Shown here piece by piece: positions 1 to 8,233 of a DNA stretch of 64,000 bases (the stretch's first letter is position 1; each line of letters starts with the position of its first letter). The position numbers and the translations under genes are program-made. The notes under the pieces were generated by a model. The model was not told the DNA's origin. It saw nothing but the letters and a program-made list of their open reading frames with translations, and ran no database searches. Source of the DNA: Pseudodesulfovibrio sediminis (GTDB lineage Bacteria; Desulfobacterota; Desulfovibrionia; Desulfovibrionales; Desulfovibrionaceae); contig NZ_AP024485.1 of NCBI RefSeq assembly GCF_020886695.1, positions 2,365,001-2,429,000 on the forward strand. Direction: 5' to 3'.

Positions 1-882
1 CGTAAGCAGATCCATGCCAGCGGCAAGCGCCAAAGCCGTTGTGGCGATCACTGTGTCACCGGCGCCAGTCACATCGAAAACTTTGCGTGCGAATGTCGGA
101 ATATGCTGAATTGAATCCGTTCCCTCAAAGAGGGCCATGCCGCCAGGTCCCATGGTAATTAATAGATTCTTGCACTGCAATCGGTCAAAGAGGGCGAACC
201 CGGCCTTCATGACCGAGTCCTTGTCGGACACGGGGAATCCGGCCCCCTCGCTGGCTTCTTTGGTGTTCGGCGTCAACAGGTCCACGCCCTGATACCGGTC
301 ATAGTGTACTGTCTTCGGGTCCACCAACACCATGGGGCGAGGCTCACAGGTCGCAACCAGCGCCATGAACCGTTCCATGAATTCTTCTGAAATCAGGCCC
401 TTGCCATAATCGGAAAGGATGATCACCCGATAATCGGGCACGTTCTTTTCAATCGTCTCTAAAAGGGCGGCCAGAGCGACCGCATCCAACGGATCAGCCT
501 GCTCATGATCAACTCGCACAACCTGTTGATTGCTGGCGATAATGCGCGTTTTCTTTGTGGTCGGACGATCAACAGTCCGTACCAGGCTCGTAGTCAGATT
601 CGCCTCCAGGCACATCCTGTCCACCTCGGTACCGTCCAGATCATCACCAATAGTGCTGATGAGAAGGGGGGCTCCTCCGATAGAAGCAATATTTCGCGCC
701 ACGTTTCCGGCACCACCGAGCAGGAAGGACTCGGATTCAACCTTGACCACTGGCACCGGAGCTTCGGGAGAAATCCGCTCAACACCGCCCATGAGGTAAT
801 GGTCAAGCATAAGGTCACCAATGATCATGACTTTATGCCCTTCAAGACCCGTAATTGCCGCATGTATCGATTCGATTGACAT
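1..882 (-). CDS. rfaE1: ADP-heptose synthesis kinase (RfaE1/HldE kinase domain), C-terminus cut by window edge
   Basis: PfkB-family sugar kinase that phosphorylates D-glycero-D-manno-heptose 7-phosphate at C1 for lipopolysaccharide inner-core heptose. The 294 codons visible show an N-terminal IGDLMLDHY sugar-binding motif, the glycine-rich GGAGNVARN motif and the C-terminal PfkB signature VTGAGDTV, which carries the catalytic Asp. The frame is open to base 1, so the end is missing; whether a cytidylyltransferase domain follows (bifunctional HldE) cannot be told. Start is the ATG at 882. Family assignment is by motif and confident; the exact substrate is inferred. Confidence 0.88.
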   Translation of the reverse strand, partial: MSIESIHAAITGLEGHKVMIIGDLMLDHYLMGGVERISPEAPVPVVKVESESFLLGGAGNVARNIASIGGAPLLISTIGDDLDGTEVDRMCLEANLTTSLVRTVDRPTTKKTRIIASNQQVVRVDHEQADPLDAVALAALLETIEKNVPDYRVIILSDYGKGLISEEFMERFMALVATCEPRPMVLVDPKTVHYDRYQGVDLLTPNTKEASEGAGFPVSDKDSVMKAGFALFDRLQCKNLLITMGPGGMALFEGTDSIQHIPTFARKVFDVTGAGDTVIATTALALAAGMDLLT

Positions 883-1040
883 AGTGTAAACAACCAATGT
901 TTTTCAGATTTTATATGTTCTTTTCACGACGTTATTCAGAGATTCAGCATCGTGTGCTTTCGACTACGACAATATCCATGATCACGACGCTATCTCAATA
1001 GATCATGATCACTACCAGGGGATCATATCGTCCTTTTCAG

Positions 1041-1961
1041 CTATGATGAAAAGTCAGTTCCACATTTTTCCGCAAAAGACTGCAATGCATCTCTATTTCC
1101 ATAACTTACTGTAACTTTGCCTTTTTCCGGCGAACCAGATATTTTAACTTTAAGACCCAACATATCAGACAGGGAAGTCTGAAGGGCCGCAAGTTCTGGA
1201 TCAAGCGGTTTGGGCGGTGTTTTACTCTCTTTGCCGCTTGGAGCAGCGTTGATTTCCTCAGCTCCCGGAAGCCTGCCATTTTGCTTGAAGAAGGTTGCCT
1301 GCGCCTCTGCCTGCCGCACGGTCAACCCGTTTTCCGCGATACGCTTATGGAGCTGCTCCTGCATAGCAGCGTCAGCAATAGCCATTATGGCACGGCCATG
1401 ACCTGCTGAAATGGTACTTTGCTGAATATCGGCTTGGATTGTTTCGGGCAAATTGAGCAGACGGAGGGCATTGGCCACCGCAGACCGGCTTTTCCCGACC
1501 TGTCGAGCCAATTCATCCTGACTCAAACCGAATTCCTGCTGAAGTTGCTGATACCCAAGGGCTTCTTCAACCGCATTCAAATCTTCGCGTTGCAGATTTT
1601 CTATAAGCGCAATGGCCAGGCTCTCCTGGTCGGTCATTTCCCGAACCAGCGTCGGTATTTCGGTCAACCCCGCCTTTTTCGAAGCACGGAGCCGACGTTC
1701 ACCAGCAACCAGTTCAAAAGAACTGCCGCCAAGAGGGCGGATCAGCACTGGCTGAAGCACGCCACGTGTCTTTATGGACGAAGCAAGGTCGTTCAACGCA
1801 TCCTCGGAGAACTCTCTACGGGGCTGGTGCGGGTTTGGCGTAATGGCATCGAGTGGAATCATGCGAACTTTCGATGAATCGGACGTTACTTTCTCATCTT
1901 CACGCACACCGCCGAGCAGGGCATCCAGACCCCGGCCAAGGCCTCTATTGGCAGATGTCAT
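1041..1961 (-). CDS. parB: Chromosome partitioning protein ParB (Spo0J)
   Basis: ParB CTPase clamp that loads at parS and spreads to form the partition complex moved by ParA. Start is the ATG at 1961, preceded by AGGAG about 8 bases upstream; it gives 306 residues opening with the conserved GLGRGLDALLGG (7-18), whereas a longer reading to 2000 adds an uncharacteristic leader. The nucleotide-binding motifs GERR (87-90) and ENLQRED (121-127) and a helix-turn-helix (about 147-170) are visible, followed by a linker and a C-terminal dimerisation region. parA lies 0.6 kb upstream on the same strand, separated by an oppositely oriented gene, so this is not the usual tight parAB operon. Confidence 0.95.
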   Translation of the reverse strand: MTSANRGLGRGLDALLGGVREDEKVTSDSSKVRMIPLDAITPNPHQPRREFSEDALNDLASSIKTRGVLQPVLIRPLGGSSFELVAGERRLRASKKAGLTEIPTLVREMTDQESLAIALIENLQREDLNAVEEALGYQQLQQEFGLSQDELARQVGKSRSAVANALRLLNLPETIQADIQQSTISAGHGRAIMAIADAAMQEQLHKRIAENGLTVRQAEAQATFFKQNGRLPGAEEINAAPSGKESKTPPKPLDPELAALQTSLSDMLGLKVKISGSPEKGKVTVSYGNRDALQSFAEKCGTDFSS

Positions 1962-2055
1962 ACAAAATCTCCTCGTGCTAGTAATTACACCCTTGCCCAT
2001 TTGGGGCTCAGGTGCCTATAACGCCCCGAAAGCAAGTATAACAATCGGAGCTCAC

Positions 2056-2487
2056 ATGTCAGATCATATCAACGAACTCTTTGACAAAGACGGCAATCTC
2101 ATCGGTGCACTCTTATCCGCTGAAGCCTGGACTGCCGTAAAAAATCAGGTCTACACATCTCTCGGTCTCAGCGAACATGTCGTTGAAAAAGAGATGGCTG
2201 AACCTCTTTCAGACTGGGAAACCCTCAAAGAATATTGGGATTACCCGTACCCGGTTGACTATGATGTTGCCTGTGATCATTGCGGCAACACCACCAAAGA
2301 CTGGTCAGCCGACGAACCACGCCTTTTCAGACTGACCAGCGCCAACCTGGCTGGTCTTGTATCATTCAAGTGCATGAAATGCCGCGCAAAGGTGGTCAAG
2401 AGACACTTTAATGATACGGTCAAATCAGAATGCACCCCTTATCAAGATAAAAAAGTCACTTCCAAGGAAGGGCGATACAGATCATAG
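2056..2487 (+). CDS. Conserved hypothetical zinc-ribbon protein between parA and parB
   Basis: 143 residues, soluble, with no signal peptide. Two CxxC pairs (CDHC and CMKC, about 45 residues apart) suggest one structural zinc site; the part before it is acidic and rich in Trp and Tyr. Start is the ATG at 2056, with GGAG upstream; a longer open frame begins inside parB and is not credible. It is divergent from parB (94 bp between starts) and convergent with parA, so it interrupts the par locus. No function can be assigned; the position suggests either a stable par neighbour or a simple insertion. Confidence 0.75.
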   Translation: MSDHINELFDKDGNLIGALLSAEAWTAVKNQVYTSLGLSEHVVEKEMAEPLSDWETLKEYWDYPYPVDYDVACDHCGNTTKDWSADEPRLFRLTSANLAGLVSFKCMKCRAKVVKRHFNDTVKSECTPYQDKKVTSKEGRYRS

Positions 2488-2496
2488 AGTTTTCAT

Positions 2497-2529
2497 GCTT
2501 CCGGTCATGAGTTTATCATGGTCGGAAGC
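2497..2529. terminator. Hairpin between convergent zinc-ribbon gene and parA
   Basis: GCTTCCG, GT, CATGA / TCATG, GT, CGGAAGC form a 14-bp stem with two G-T pairs and a 5-base loop midway between two convergent stop codons. No T-run on either side, so termination is inferred from position only. Confidence 0.4.
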
Positions 2530-2545
2530 GTGTCAAAGATCACGC

Positions 2546-3319
2546 TTATCCATTGCTCGTCGTGGATCGCTCCACTTCCTGAGCCAAAGCGAGATACGCT
2601 TCGGCACCCTTTGACTTGATATCGTAGTTGATCACCGGTTTTCCAAAGCTCGGAGCTTCGGACAGACGGACATTCCTTGGAATAATGGTTTCAAAAAGGT
2701 GTTGAGGAAACGCTTTTCTCACCTCATTCTTTACCTGCCATGACAATCTGTTTCGAGAATCATACATGGTCAGGACCACACCCAGTATAGCCAAATCAGG
2801 ATTAAGCCGCTTGCGCACCAACTCGTAGGTCATCAAGAGTTGCGCGATGCCTTCCAATGCGTAATACTCGCACTGTAAGGGGACTAACATTTCATTTGCT
2901 GAGCACAATGCATTGACTGTCAACAGCCCCAGAGAGGGTGGGCAGTCAATAATGATGAAATCATATTCATTATCTACCTGCTCAAGTAATTCTCGTAAAA
3001 AATATTCTCGCCCGAATTTGTCCACCAGTTCGATTTCAGCACCCACCAGGTCCTGCGTACCAGGCAGAATATCCAGAAAGGGCACGCCTGTCTGAATGAT
3101 CGCCTTGCGAATTTTGGTGGGTTCAAACAAGACCGAATAGATGTTTTCTCGCTGGTCTGCCGGATAATATCCCAGCCCGCTGGACGCATTTCCCTGCGGA
3201 TCACAATCCACCAGCAACACCTTTTTCTCCATTACGGCCAGTGATGCCGCCAGATTGACTGAAGTCGTGGTCTTGCCGACCCCGCCTTTTTGATTCGCTA
3301 CAACGATTCTTCTCGCCAC
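2546..3319 (-). CDS. parA: Chromosome partitioning ATPase ParA (Soj)
   Basis: Deviant-Walker ATPase that binds DNA nonspecifically and drives segregation of ParB-parS complexes. With the GTG at 3319 as start (GAGGG just upstream) the product is 257 residues, the usual Soj length, opening ARRIVVANQKGGVGKTT with the signature Lys and P-loop Lys in KGGVGKTT (11-18). DCDPQGNAS (Walker A') and IIDCPPSLG (Walker B) follow. The frame stays open upstream through both parS sites to 3400, but that extension lacks conserved residues. No second DNA-binding domain, so this is the small chromosomal type. Confidence 0.95.
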   Translation of the reverse strand: MARRIVVANQKGGVGKTTTSVNLAASLAVMEKKVLLVDCDPQGNASSGLGYYPADQRENIYSVLFEPTKIRKAIIQTGVPFLDILPGTQDLVGAEIELVDKFGREYFLRELLEQVDNEYDFIIIDCPPSLGLLTVNALCSANEMLVPLQCEYYALEGIAQLLMTYELVRKRLNPDLAILGVVLTMYDSRNRLSWQVKNEVRKAFPQHLFETIIPRNVRLSEAPSFGKPVINYDIKSKGAEAYLALAQEVERSTTSNG

Positions 3320-3364
3320 AGGACCCTCGCTTTCAAGCTGGAATTGCATTTTCAGGCAGACAAA

Positions 3365-3380
3365 TGTTTCACGTGAAACA
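3365..3380. other. parS site 1 (ParB-binding centromere)
   Basis: Perfect 16-bp palindrome TGTTTCACGTGAAACA, identical to the widely conserved bacterial parS consensus, 46 bp upstream of the parA start codon. Confidence 0.96.
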
Positions 3381-3399
3381 CTTGGCGACACAATCAGCA

Positions 3400-3415
3400 T
3401 GTTTCACGTGAAACA
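3400..3415. other. parS site 2 (ParB-binding centromere)
   Basis: Second perfect copy of TGTTTCACGTGAAACA, 35 bp from the first measured start to start. Two sites in the parA leader could nucleate ParB loading and also let ParB repress parA. Confidence 0.96.
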
Positions 3416-3495
3416 CATGACCGTCTTTGCGCTTTCTTCGTAGGACGAAAAACGATTGAAGGCAAGAAGACTTGTCCGAAAAAGGGGGAGTTTAA

Positions 3496-3523
3496 CAAAA
3501 AAAAGGGCAGCCAAAGGCTGCCC
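3496..3523 (-). terminator. Rho-independent terminator of the epimerase gene
   Basis: On the minus strand GGGCAGCC, TTT, GGCTGCCC is followed by an unbroken T-run (A-tract 3497-3504 on the plus strand). It lies 27 bp past the epimerase stop codon. Confidence 0.9.
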
Positions 3524-3549
3524 AGAGAAGTACGAAAACAAATGAAAAC

Positions 3550-4557
3550 CTACTTGTTGTAATACTCGCGATACCAATCGATAAAATTCTTGATACCGAC
3601 TTCAATGGTGGTATTCGGCTTGAACCCAACGTCGCGGATCAGATCATCGACATCCGCTTCAGTGGCCGGAACATCACCGGGCTGCATGGGCATATAGTTA
3701 TAGATGGCCTTTTTGCCGACAACTTCTTCGATGACTTCAATGTAACGAGACAGTTCCACGACAGAGTTGTTGCCGATGTTGTATACACGGTAGGGCACAG
3801 AACTGGTGCACGGGTCAGGGTTATTGCCATCCCAATCCGCATTGGGGGTCGCAGTATTCTTGACCACGCGGACAACACCTTCGACGATGTCATCAATGTA
3901 AGTGAAGTCACGGCGCATCTTTCCATTATTGAAAACATTGATGGGCTTCTCTTCAAGAATATTCTTGGTAAAGAGGAAGAGAGCCATGTCAGGACGTCCC
4001 CAGGGACCGTACACCGTGAAGAAGCGCAGACCGGTCGTTGGCAGATCGTAGAGGCTGGAGTAGGAGTGCGCCATCATCTCGTTTGATTTCTTTGTAGCCG
4101 CGTACAAACTCATGGGATGATCAACCCCTTCGTGAGGGTTGAGCGGCATCTTGGTGTTCTTACCGTAGACCGAGCTACTGGAAGCATACACGAGATGCTC
4201 TACCTTGTTATGCCTGCAACCTTCCAAAACATTCAAGAAACCAACAATATTGGAGTCAATATAGGACTTGGGATTCTCAATTGAATACCGAACGCCAGCC
4301 TGAGCAGCCAGATTGACCACATGCGTGAATTGTTCTTCAGCAAACAGATCGCTCATGGGCTGATCATCCTGAAGATTGATGTTCACGTGCGTGAACGCGG
4401 CGCTTTCCTTGAGAATGGCAAGACGTGATTTCTTCAGTTCCACGTCATAATAGTCATTCAAGTTGTCGAGACCAACAACAGTGTGGCCTTCCGCAAGAAG
4501 TCGCCGGGAAAGATTGAAACCGATAAATCCGGCAGCACCGGTAATGAGTATTTTCAT
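3550..4557 (-). CDS. NAD-dependent UDP-sugar epimerase (UDP-glucuronate 4-epimerase type)
   Basis: Short-chain (extended SDR) nucleotide-sugar epimerase, probably converting UDP-glucuronate to UDP-galacturonate for surface polysaccharide. 335 residues from the ATG at 4557 (AAGGAA upstream), matching the usual length. The Rossmann motif GAAGFIG (7-13), the SSS catalytic serine region (126-129) and YAATK with Tyr152 and Lys156 are present, as is [13 protein letters not shown], typical of the glucuronate epimerase subgroup. Single-gene unit with its own terminator. The substrate is inferred from subgroup resemblance; a UDP-glucose or dTDP-sugar role is not excluded. Confidence 0.88.
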   Translation of the reverse strand: MKILITGAAGFIGFNLSRRLLAEGHTVVGLDNLNDYYDVELKKSRLAILKESAAFTHVNINLQDDQPMSDLFAEEQFTHVVNLAAQAGVRYSIENPKSYIDSNIVGFLNVLEGCRHNKVEHLVYASSSSVYGKNTKMPLNPHEGVDHPMSLYAATKKSNEMMAHSYSSLYDLPTTGLRFFTVYGPWGRPDMALFLFTKNILEEKPINVFNNGKMRRDFTYIDDIVEGVVRVVKNTATPNADWDGNNPDPCTSSVPYRVYNIGNNSVVELSRYIEVIEEVVGKKAIYNYMPMQPGDVPATEADVDDLIRDVGFKPNTTIEVGIKNFIDWYREYYNK

Positions 4558-4981
4558 AGAGTGATGTATTCCTTGTCCCCGGTTTCGACCGGGCTTGGTG
4601 TTCAGGCTTTGCAGTGTAAGGGGAACGTCAATCGTGTCAACCATTGTGCTTGAAAGAACAATGTATTTCCCTTCGTGTCAGTGCCAATACTCCACACTTG
4701 TCACAAAGGGCAAGCCCTACACAGTGCATTCCCGGCCAGATTGTTTGCCGATTGAATCCGCTCGAATTAAGCGAAATGGCCAAAAACCAAAAAAACCTAT
4801 CGACAAACGCCGGGCAAACCTCCCAAACCCATTGGTACACAAGGGATTACTCGGGTTGCCGTCATATTTTGTTTAAGAAAGCGTTTTCCAAAAAAAAGGA
4901 TGTACGCCCAGACAGAAGAAGAAAATGCGAAATACGGCGAAATTTGAGAGAAAATAGAGGTAAAGGGGAAAAAGGGCGAAC
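4558..4981. other. 424-bp intergenic region without a supported gene
   Basis: Spacer upstream of the epimerase gene and downstream of the gene ending at 4982. It contains purine-rich plus-strand runs at 4885-4980. The short open frames here lack ribosome binding sites and any recognisable protein pattern. It must hold the epimerase promoter, but no clear -35/-10 pair or riboswitch was recognised. Confidence 0.5.
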
Positions 4982-5707
4982 TTAAAACCGGATTCCTGTC
5001 AAAATATCCACCGACATCTGCTGTTCATGCGGGAGCAAGGTCACGAGCTTAGCCAACGGAGGCAGTACATACACAGTGACGTGCTCCAGCATGTGTGTCG
5101 TCAACGAGGGGTCACTGTCCGGCAACATGACCTTGAGCGCCTCTTCACCAAAACAGGCGATGTGCGGCGTGCGCCACTGATCCCATCCCTCCCAGAAAAA
5201 TTGCGCATTAGGCTGGAGCGTGCTGTTTGCCAATGCAGCAACAGGCCAGAAATTGATGGTTCCCTTTGGCCAGCGCAAATGGGCCTGTAAATTCTTCAGT
5301 ACGGCACTGCGACGAGGATCGGGTTGTCCACCGAGATCAAGTCCAAGTTCCATGTAGGTGAAGACCACCTTTGCATCCATTTTGGCGATCTGAAAAAATT
5401 TTGACCATGGCTGGGGAAAGGTATTGGCTAAAGCAACAGAAGGGGGCGGAGTCTGCTGTGGCTGTTGTGCCTGCGGAGCCGGCTGCGATGAAACAGGGGG
5501 TCCAGAATGTATCGCACCTTGTGGACCCACAGTTTGTGTCGGCTGCTGTTGCGTCTGAACAGGTTGCGTGGGAACAACAGTCTCAGCCTGTTGTTCGGCG
5601 AAAGGCACTCCGCCCGGATTCAGGACGAACTGCAGTCCGGACTCAAGCCAGGGACGCAGGCTCTCTTTGACCTTTAACCGAGCAGAAGGTGATCCCATAA
5701 TCTCCAC
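4982..5707 (-). CDS. Hypothetical protein with Gln/Pro-rich linker, overlapping coaBC
   Basis: 241 residues (ATG 5707; a second ATG at 5698 is possible). Three parts: an N-terminal basic segment GSPSARLKVKESLRPWL, a low-complexity Gln/Pro/Thr-rich linker (about residues 40-95), and a C-terminal globular domain. That domain contains TPHIACFGEEALKVML and a late His-Glu, faintly like the GAVA segment and C-terminal His motif of the uracil-DNA glycosylase fold, but no catalytic acid is recognisable. It overlaps the end of coaBC by 34 bp and is probably translated with it. Function unknown. Confidence 0.7.
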   Translation of the reverse strand: MEIMGSPSARLKVKESLRPWLESGLQFVLNPGGVPFAEQQAETVVPTQPVQTQQQPTQTVGPQGAIHSGPPVSSQPAPQAQQPQQTPPPSVALANTFPQPWSKFFQIAKMDAKVVFTYMELGLDLGGQPDPRRSAVLKNLQAHLRWPKGTINFWPVAALANSTLQPNAQFFWEGWDQWRTPHIACFGEEALKVMLPDSDPSLTTHMLEHVTVYVLPPLAKLVTLLPHEQQMSVDILTGIRF

Positions 5708-6900
5708 GCCACTTCGGTTTTGGGAAGTTGCGGCCAGGTCTCAGCCCGGCCATGCCTGTCCAGCACGAACATCTGATTGGTGGGAACACCAAATCCGCTT
5801 CCGTCCTTGGAAATATCATTGGCCGCTATGAGATCGAGATTCTTGCTCTCAAGCTTGCGGCCGGCTTCACTCTTGATGTTACCGGTTTCAGCCGCAAATC
5901 CGATAAGCTTCTGACCGGTCTTTTTGGTTGCGCCCAGCGTCTTCAGGATATCCTGATTCAGCTCGAATTCGACCGTAATGCCGCCACCATCAGACGCTGT
6001 CTTCTTGAATTTGGTGTCACCGAAAGGCACCGGATGATAGTCGGCCACAGCGGCTGTGAGACAGGCCATATCCATATCTGGCCATAGATCAGTACACGCT
6101 TCGAACATCTGTGCAGCGGTCTGTACGGAGACGACGGTCACGCCTGATGGAAAGTCCACGTTGGTCGGGCCGGCCACCACAGTGACATCCGCGCCTCGCA
6201 GGTACGCGGCCATGGCCATGCAGGCCCCCATTGTGCCGGATGAAGGGTTGGACCAGAACCGGACAGCATCCCATGGTTCGCGGGTAGGCCCAAGCGTGAT
6301 GAGCACTTTTTTTCCAGCGAGATCCTGCGGGCTGATCGTTTTCAAGGTGGCAGTAAAAATCTCTTCCATGGGAGCAAGACGGCCGGTGCCGGTATCCCCG
6401 CAAGCGACATTACCACTCTCGGGCGCGACACGAATGAATCCCAACTCGTCGAGCATGGCCCAGTTGCGCTGTGTGGCCGGGTTGGCCCACATACGAGGGT
6501 TCATGGCCGGTGCTATGATCTTGGGGCCGGAAAAGGCAAGAGCCTGACAGGAAAGCATATCATCGGCCAAGCCGAAAGCGAGCTTTGCCATGGTATTTGC
6601 CGATGCCGGTGCAATGACCATAACATCGGCTATCTGACCGGGTTCCAGATGATCAAAGGCAGTATCTCCTGCCGATGAATCACTGAACATAGCGGTATAG
6701 ACCGGCGATGCGCCAAGCGCCTCGAATGAAAGAGGCTGAATGAATTTGGTACAGGACTCGGTCAGGGTCGCAGAAACCATGCAGTCCGCTTCCTGAAGCG
6801 ACCGCACAAAATCTAGCATTTTGTAAGCAGCAATAGACCCGGTTACTCCGAGATGGACACGCTTGCCCATGAACCCGGCAAAAGCATAGTGGGCCTGCAC
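5674..6900 (-). CDS. coaBC: Bifunctional phosphopantothenoylcysteine decarboxylase/synthetase CoaBC
   Basis: Two consecutive steps of coenzyme A synthesis: CTP-dependent coupling of cysteine to 4'-phosphopantothenate, then FMN-dependent decarboxylation. The CoaC half has GVTGSIAAYK, the His-containing AFDHLEPGQ segment, PASANTMAKLAFG and the substrate clamp AMNPRMW. The CoaB half starts near residue 190 with ITLGPTREPWDAVRFWSN and SSGTMG. Start taken as the GTG at 6900, one base after the lipoprotein stop; an ATG at 6870 (MGKRVHLG) is an equally reasonable start and would shorten the protein by 10 residues from 408. Confidence 0.95.
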   Translation of the reverse strand: MQAHYAFAGFMGKRVHLGVTGSIAAYKMLDFVRSLQEADCMVSATLTESCTKFIQPLSFEALGASPVYTAMFSDSSAGDTAFDHLEPGQIADVMVIAPASANTMAKLAFGLADDMLSCQALAFSGPKIIAPAMNPRMWANPATQRNWAMLDELGFIRVAPESGNVACGDTGTGRLAPMEEIFTATLKTISPQDLAGKKVLITLGPTREPWDAVRFWSNPSSGTMGACMAMAAYLRGADVTVVAGPTNVDFPSGVTVVSVQTAAQMFEACTDLWPDMDMACLTAAVADYHPVPFGDTKFKKTASDGGGITVEFELNQDILKTLGATKKTGQKLIGFAAETGNIKSEAGRKLESKNLDLIAANDISKDGSGFGVPTNQMFVLDRHGRAETWPQLPKTEVAWRLWDHLLLG

Positions 6901-6901
6901 G

Positions 6902-7369
6902 CTACTTTCTCTTCAGACTACTGCTGGCATCCTTGACTTCAACGGCAAAGATGGTGGTATCGGCAGAAGCGAAGCTGTCATCGATATGAATGACGCAGCT
7001 CTTGTTGAATTTCTCGAAATTGAGGACGTGAACCGTACTCGCCTTGTTGTTGGAAATAAGGGTCCAGTTGTCCTTGGCCATATTATTCAGAAAATATTGT
7101 ACCAGTTCGAGAACCTCCACACGGCCACTGAATTTCATGATGGCGGCGCGGAATTTGGAGTTATCCAGTTTGTACGAATCCTTTTCAACGTAATCAATCT
7201 CCTTGGGGATCATGATGTCGTCAAAATCCAGATAGTAATCAGGCTCCTGATAATCCGTGGAAGCGGTTTGGGAAGATGAGCTGCTGGACGAACTGGAACC
7301 AGTGGTCGTGCAGGCGCCAAGCAGTCCGAGAAGAACGAGTACCATCAATAATTTGGAAAAGTTACGCAT
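6902..7369 (-). CDS. Small lipoprotein of unknown function
   Basis: 155 residues with a classic lipoprotein signal: Lys/Arg start, hydrophobic LLMVLVLLGLL and lipobox LLGAC (Cys20). A run of Ser (about 25-33) acts as a tether, then a folded domain of roughly 110 residues with alternating strands. It sits directly upstream of coaBC, one base from its GTG, and downstream of the MerR-like gene, so all are probably one transcript. Membrane anchoring is well supported; the role is not known. Confidence 0.82.
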   Translation of the reverse strand: MRNFSKLLMVLVLLGLLGACTTTGSSSSSSSSSQTASTDYQEPDYYLDFDDIMIPKEIDYVEKDSYKLDNSKFRAAIMKFSGRVEVLELVQYFLNNMAKDNWTLISNNKASTVHVLNFEKFNKSCVIHIDDSFASADTTIFAVEVKDASSSLKRK

Positions 7370-7392
7370 GGGGTCTCCTGAGATGAAACATA

Positions 7393-8076
7393 TTAAGACG
7401 CGGTCTCTTTGAGCCGGTCAATTTTGTCTTGAAGATATTTTTCCATTTCACGTCTGTCTTTACGCAGGCGTACCAATTCTGATTCGAGAATCTGAAGTTT
7501 GGCTTTGAGATCAGATGTATCAAAAGAAAGCTTGAGTGCTATTTCCTCAATCTCAGCGTCCTTCTCTTCAAGTGCTTTGGTCTGCTCGGCAATGTGAGCG
7601 GGGAGCGCTTGAATAGGTGGGGCAGGGGGGACACTCTTCAGCCGTTTCTGACCACGAGCCAATAACACAAACGCCGATTTGAGTTTCTGAATATCAGCCT
7701 GCTGGTTATCAATGATGGATTTCTGATCCGCGATGATTTCCATGCAGGAAGCAACCTTGCCCATCACCTCGTTGAACGTGGAGGTCATATCTGCAACGCC
7801 ATCACCTGGAGGTGTCATGGTTGAAGCCTTGTGCTCCACATCAATGGTTCTGGGAAACTCGGTCCGCAGTGCGTCGTCAATTTCGCTGGTGACCATACCG
7901 TCATTATACAACCGTGATATCCGTTCGAAAACAACCACGGATTCTTCAGGATATTTGGTCACGCGGCCCATCTTGCGCCCGCCAAGAAAATCCTTGAACA
8001 GTGCGGCATAGCGACGTGCTGTCGGAGCAGGTATTCGTGTGCGTGTGGCTATCTCAGCCACGGGAAGCCAATTCAT
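7393..8076 (-). CDS. MerR-like helix-turn-helix protein with C-terminal coiled coil
   Basis: 227 residues. An N-terminal winged-helix segment (about 1-70) has the MerR-type pattern VAEIATRTRIPAPTARRYA followed by an Arg-rich wing. A Pro-rich spacer lies near 145-160 and a long charged coiled coil runs from about 160 to the end (EEKDAEIEEIALKL, LRKDRREMEKYLQDK). No effector-binding domain is visible. The layout matches the larger protein at 39954-41024, which shares the HTH design. Likely a DNA-binding regulator or nucoid-type protein; the target is unknown. Confidence 0.78.
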   Translation of the reverse strand: MNWLPVAEIATRTRIPAPTARRYAALFKDFLGGRKMGRVTKYPEESVVVFERISRLYNDGMVTSEIDDALRTEFPRTIDVEHKASTMTPPGDGVADMTSTFNEVMGKVASCMEIIADQKSIIDNQQADIQKLKSAFVLLARGQKRLKSVPPAPPIQALPAHIAEQTKALEEKDAEIEEIALKLSFDTSDLKAKLQILESELVRLRKDRREMEKYLQDKIDRLKETAS

Positions 8077-8233
8077 GTCTATGAAATACCACGAATACGA
8101 CCAATATCAAGCCCCAAGCAATGTCTTGCACTAAATAACATTATCTATTTGATATTATTGATAAAGAAAATGATTCCGTTGCCTATCGAGGTGTTGTACA
8201 AATCAAATCTCACATCAAAAGCGGATATATTAT

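Noticed and set aside
505-879. Open frames on the plus strand across the heptose kinase gene
   Set aside because: Antisense shadow of a well-supported kinase gene.
4644-4985. 113-codon plus-strand frame in the spacer left of coaBC-associated genes
   Set aside because: No ribosome binding site; Lys/Arg-rich from purine-rich DNA, no protein pattern.
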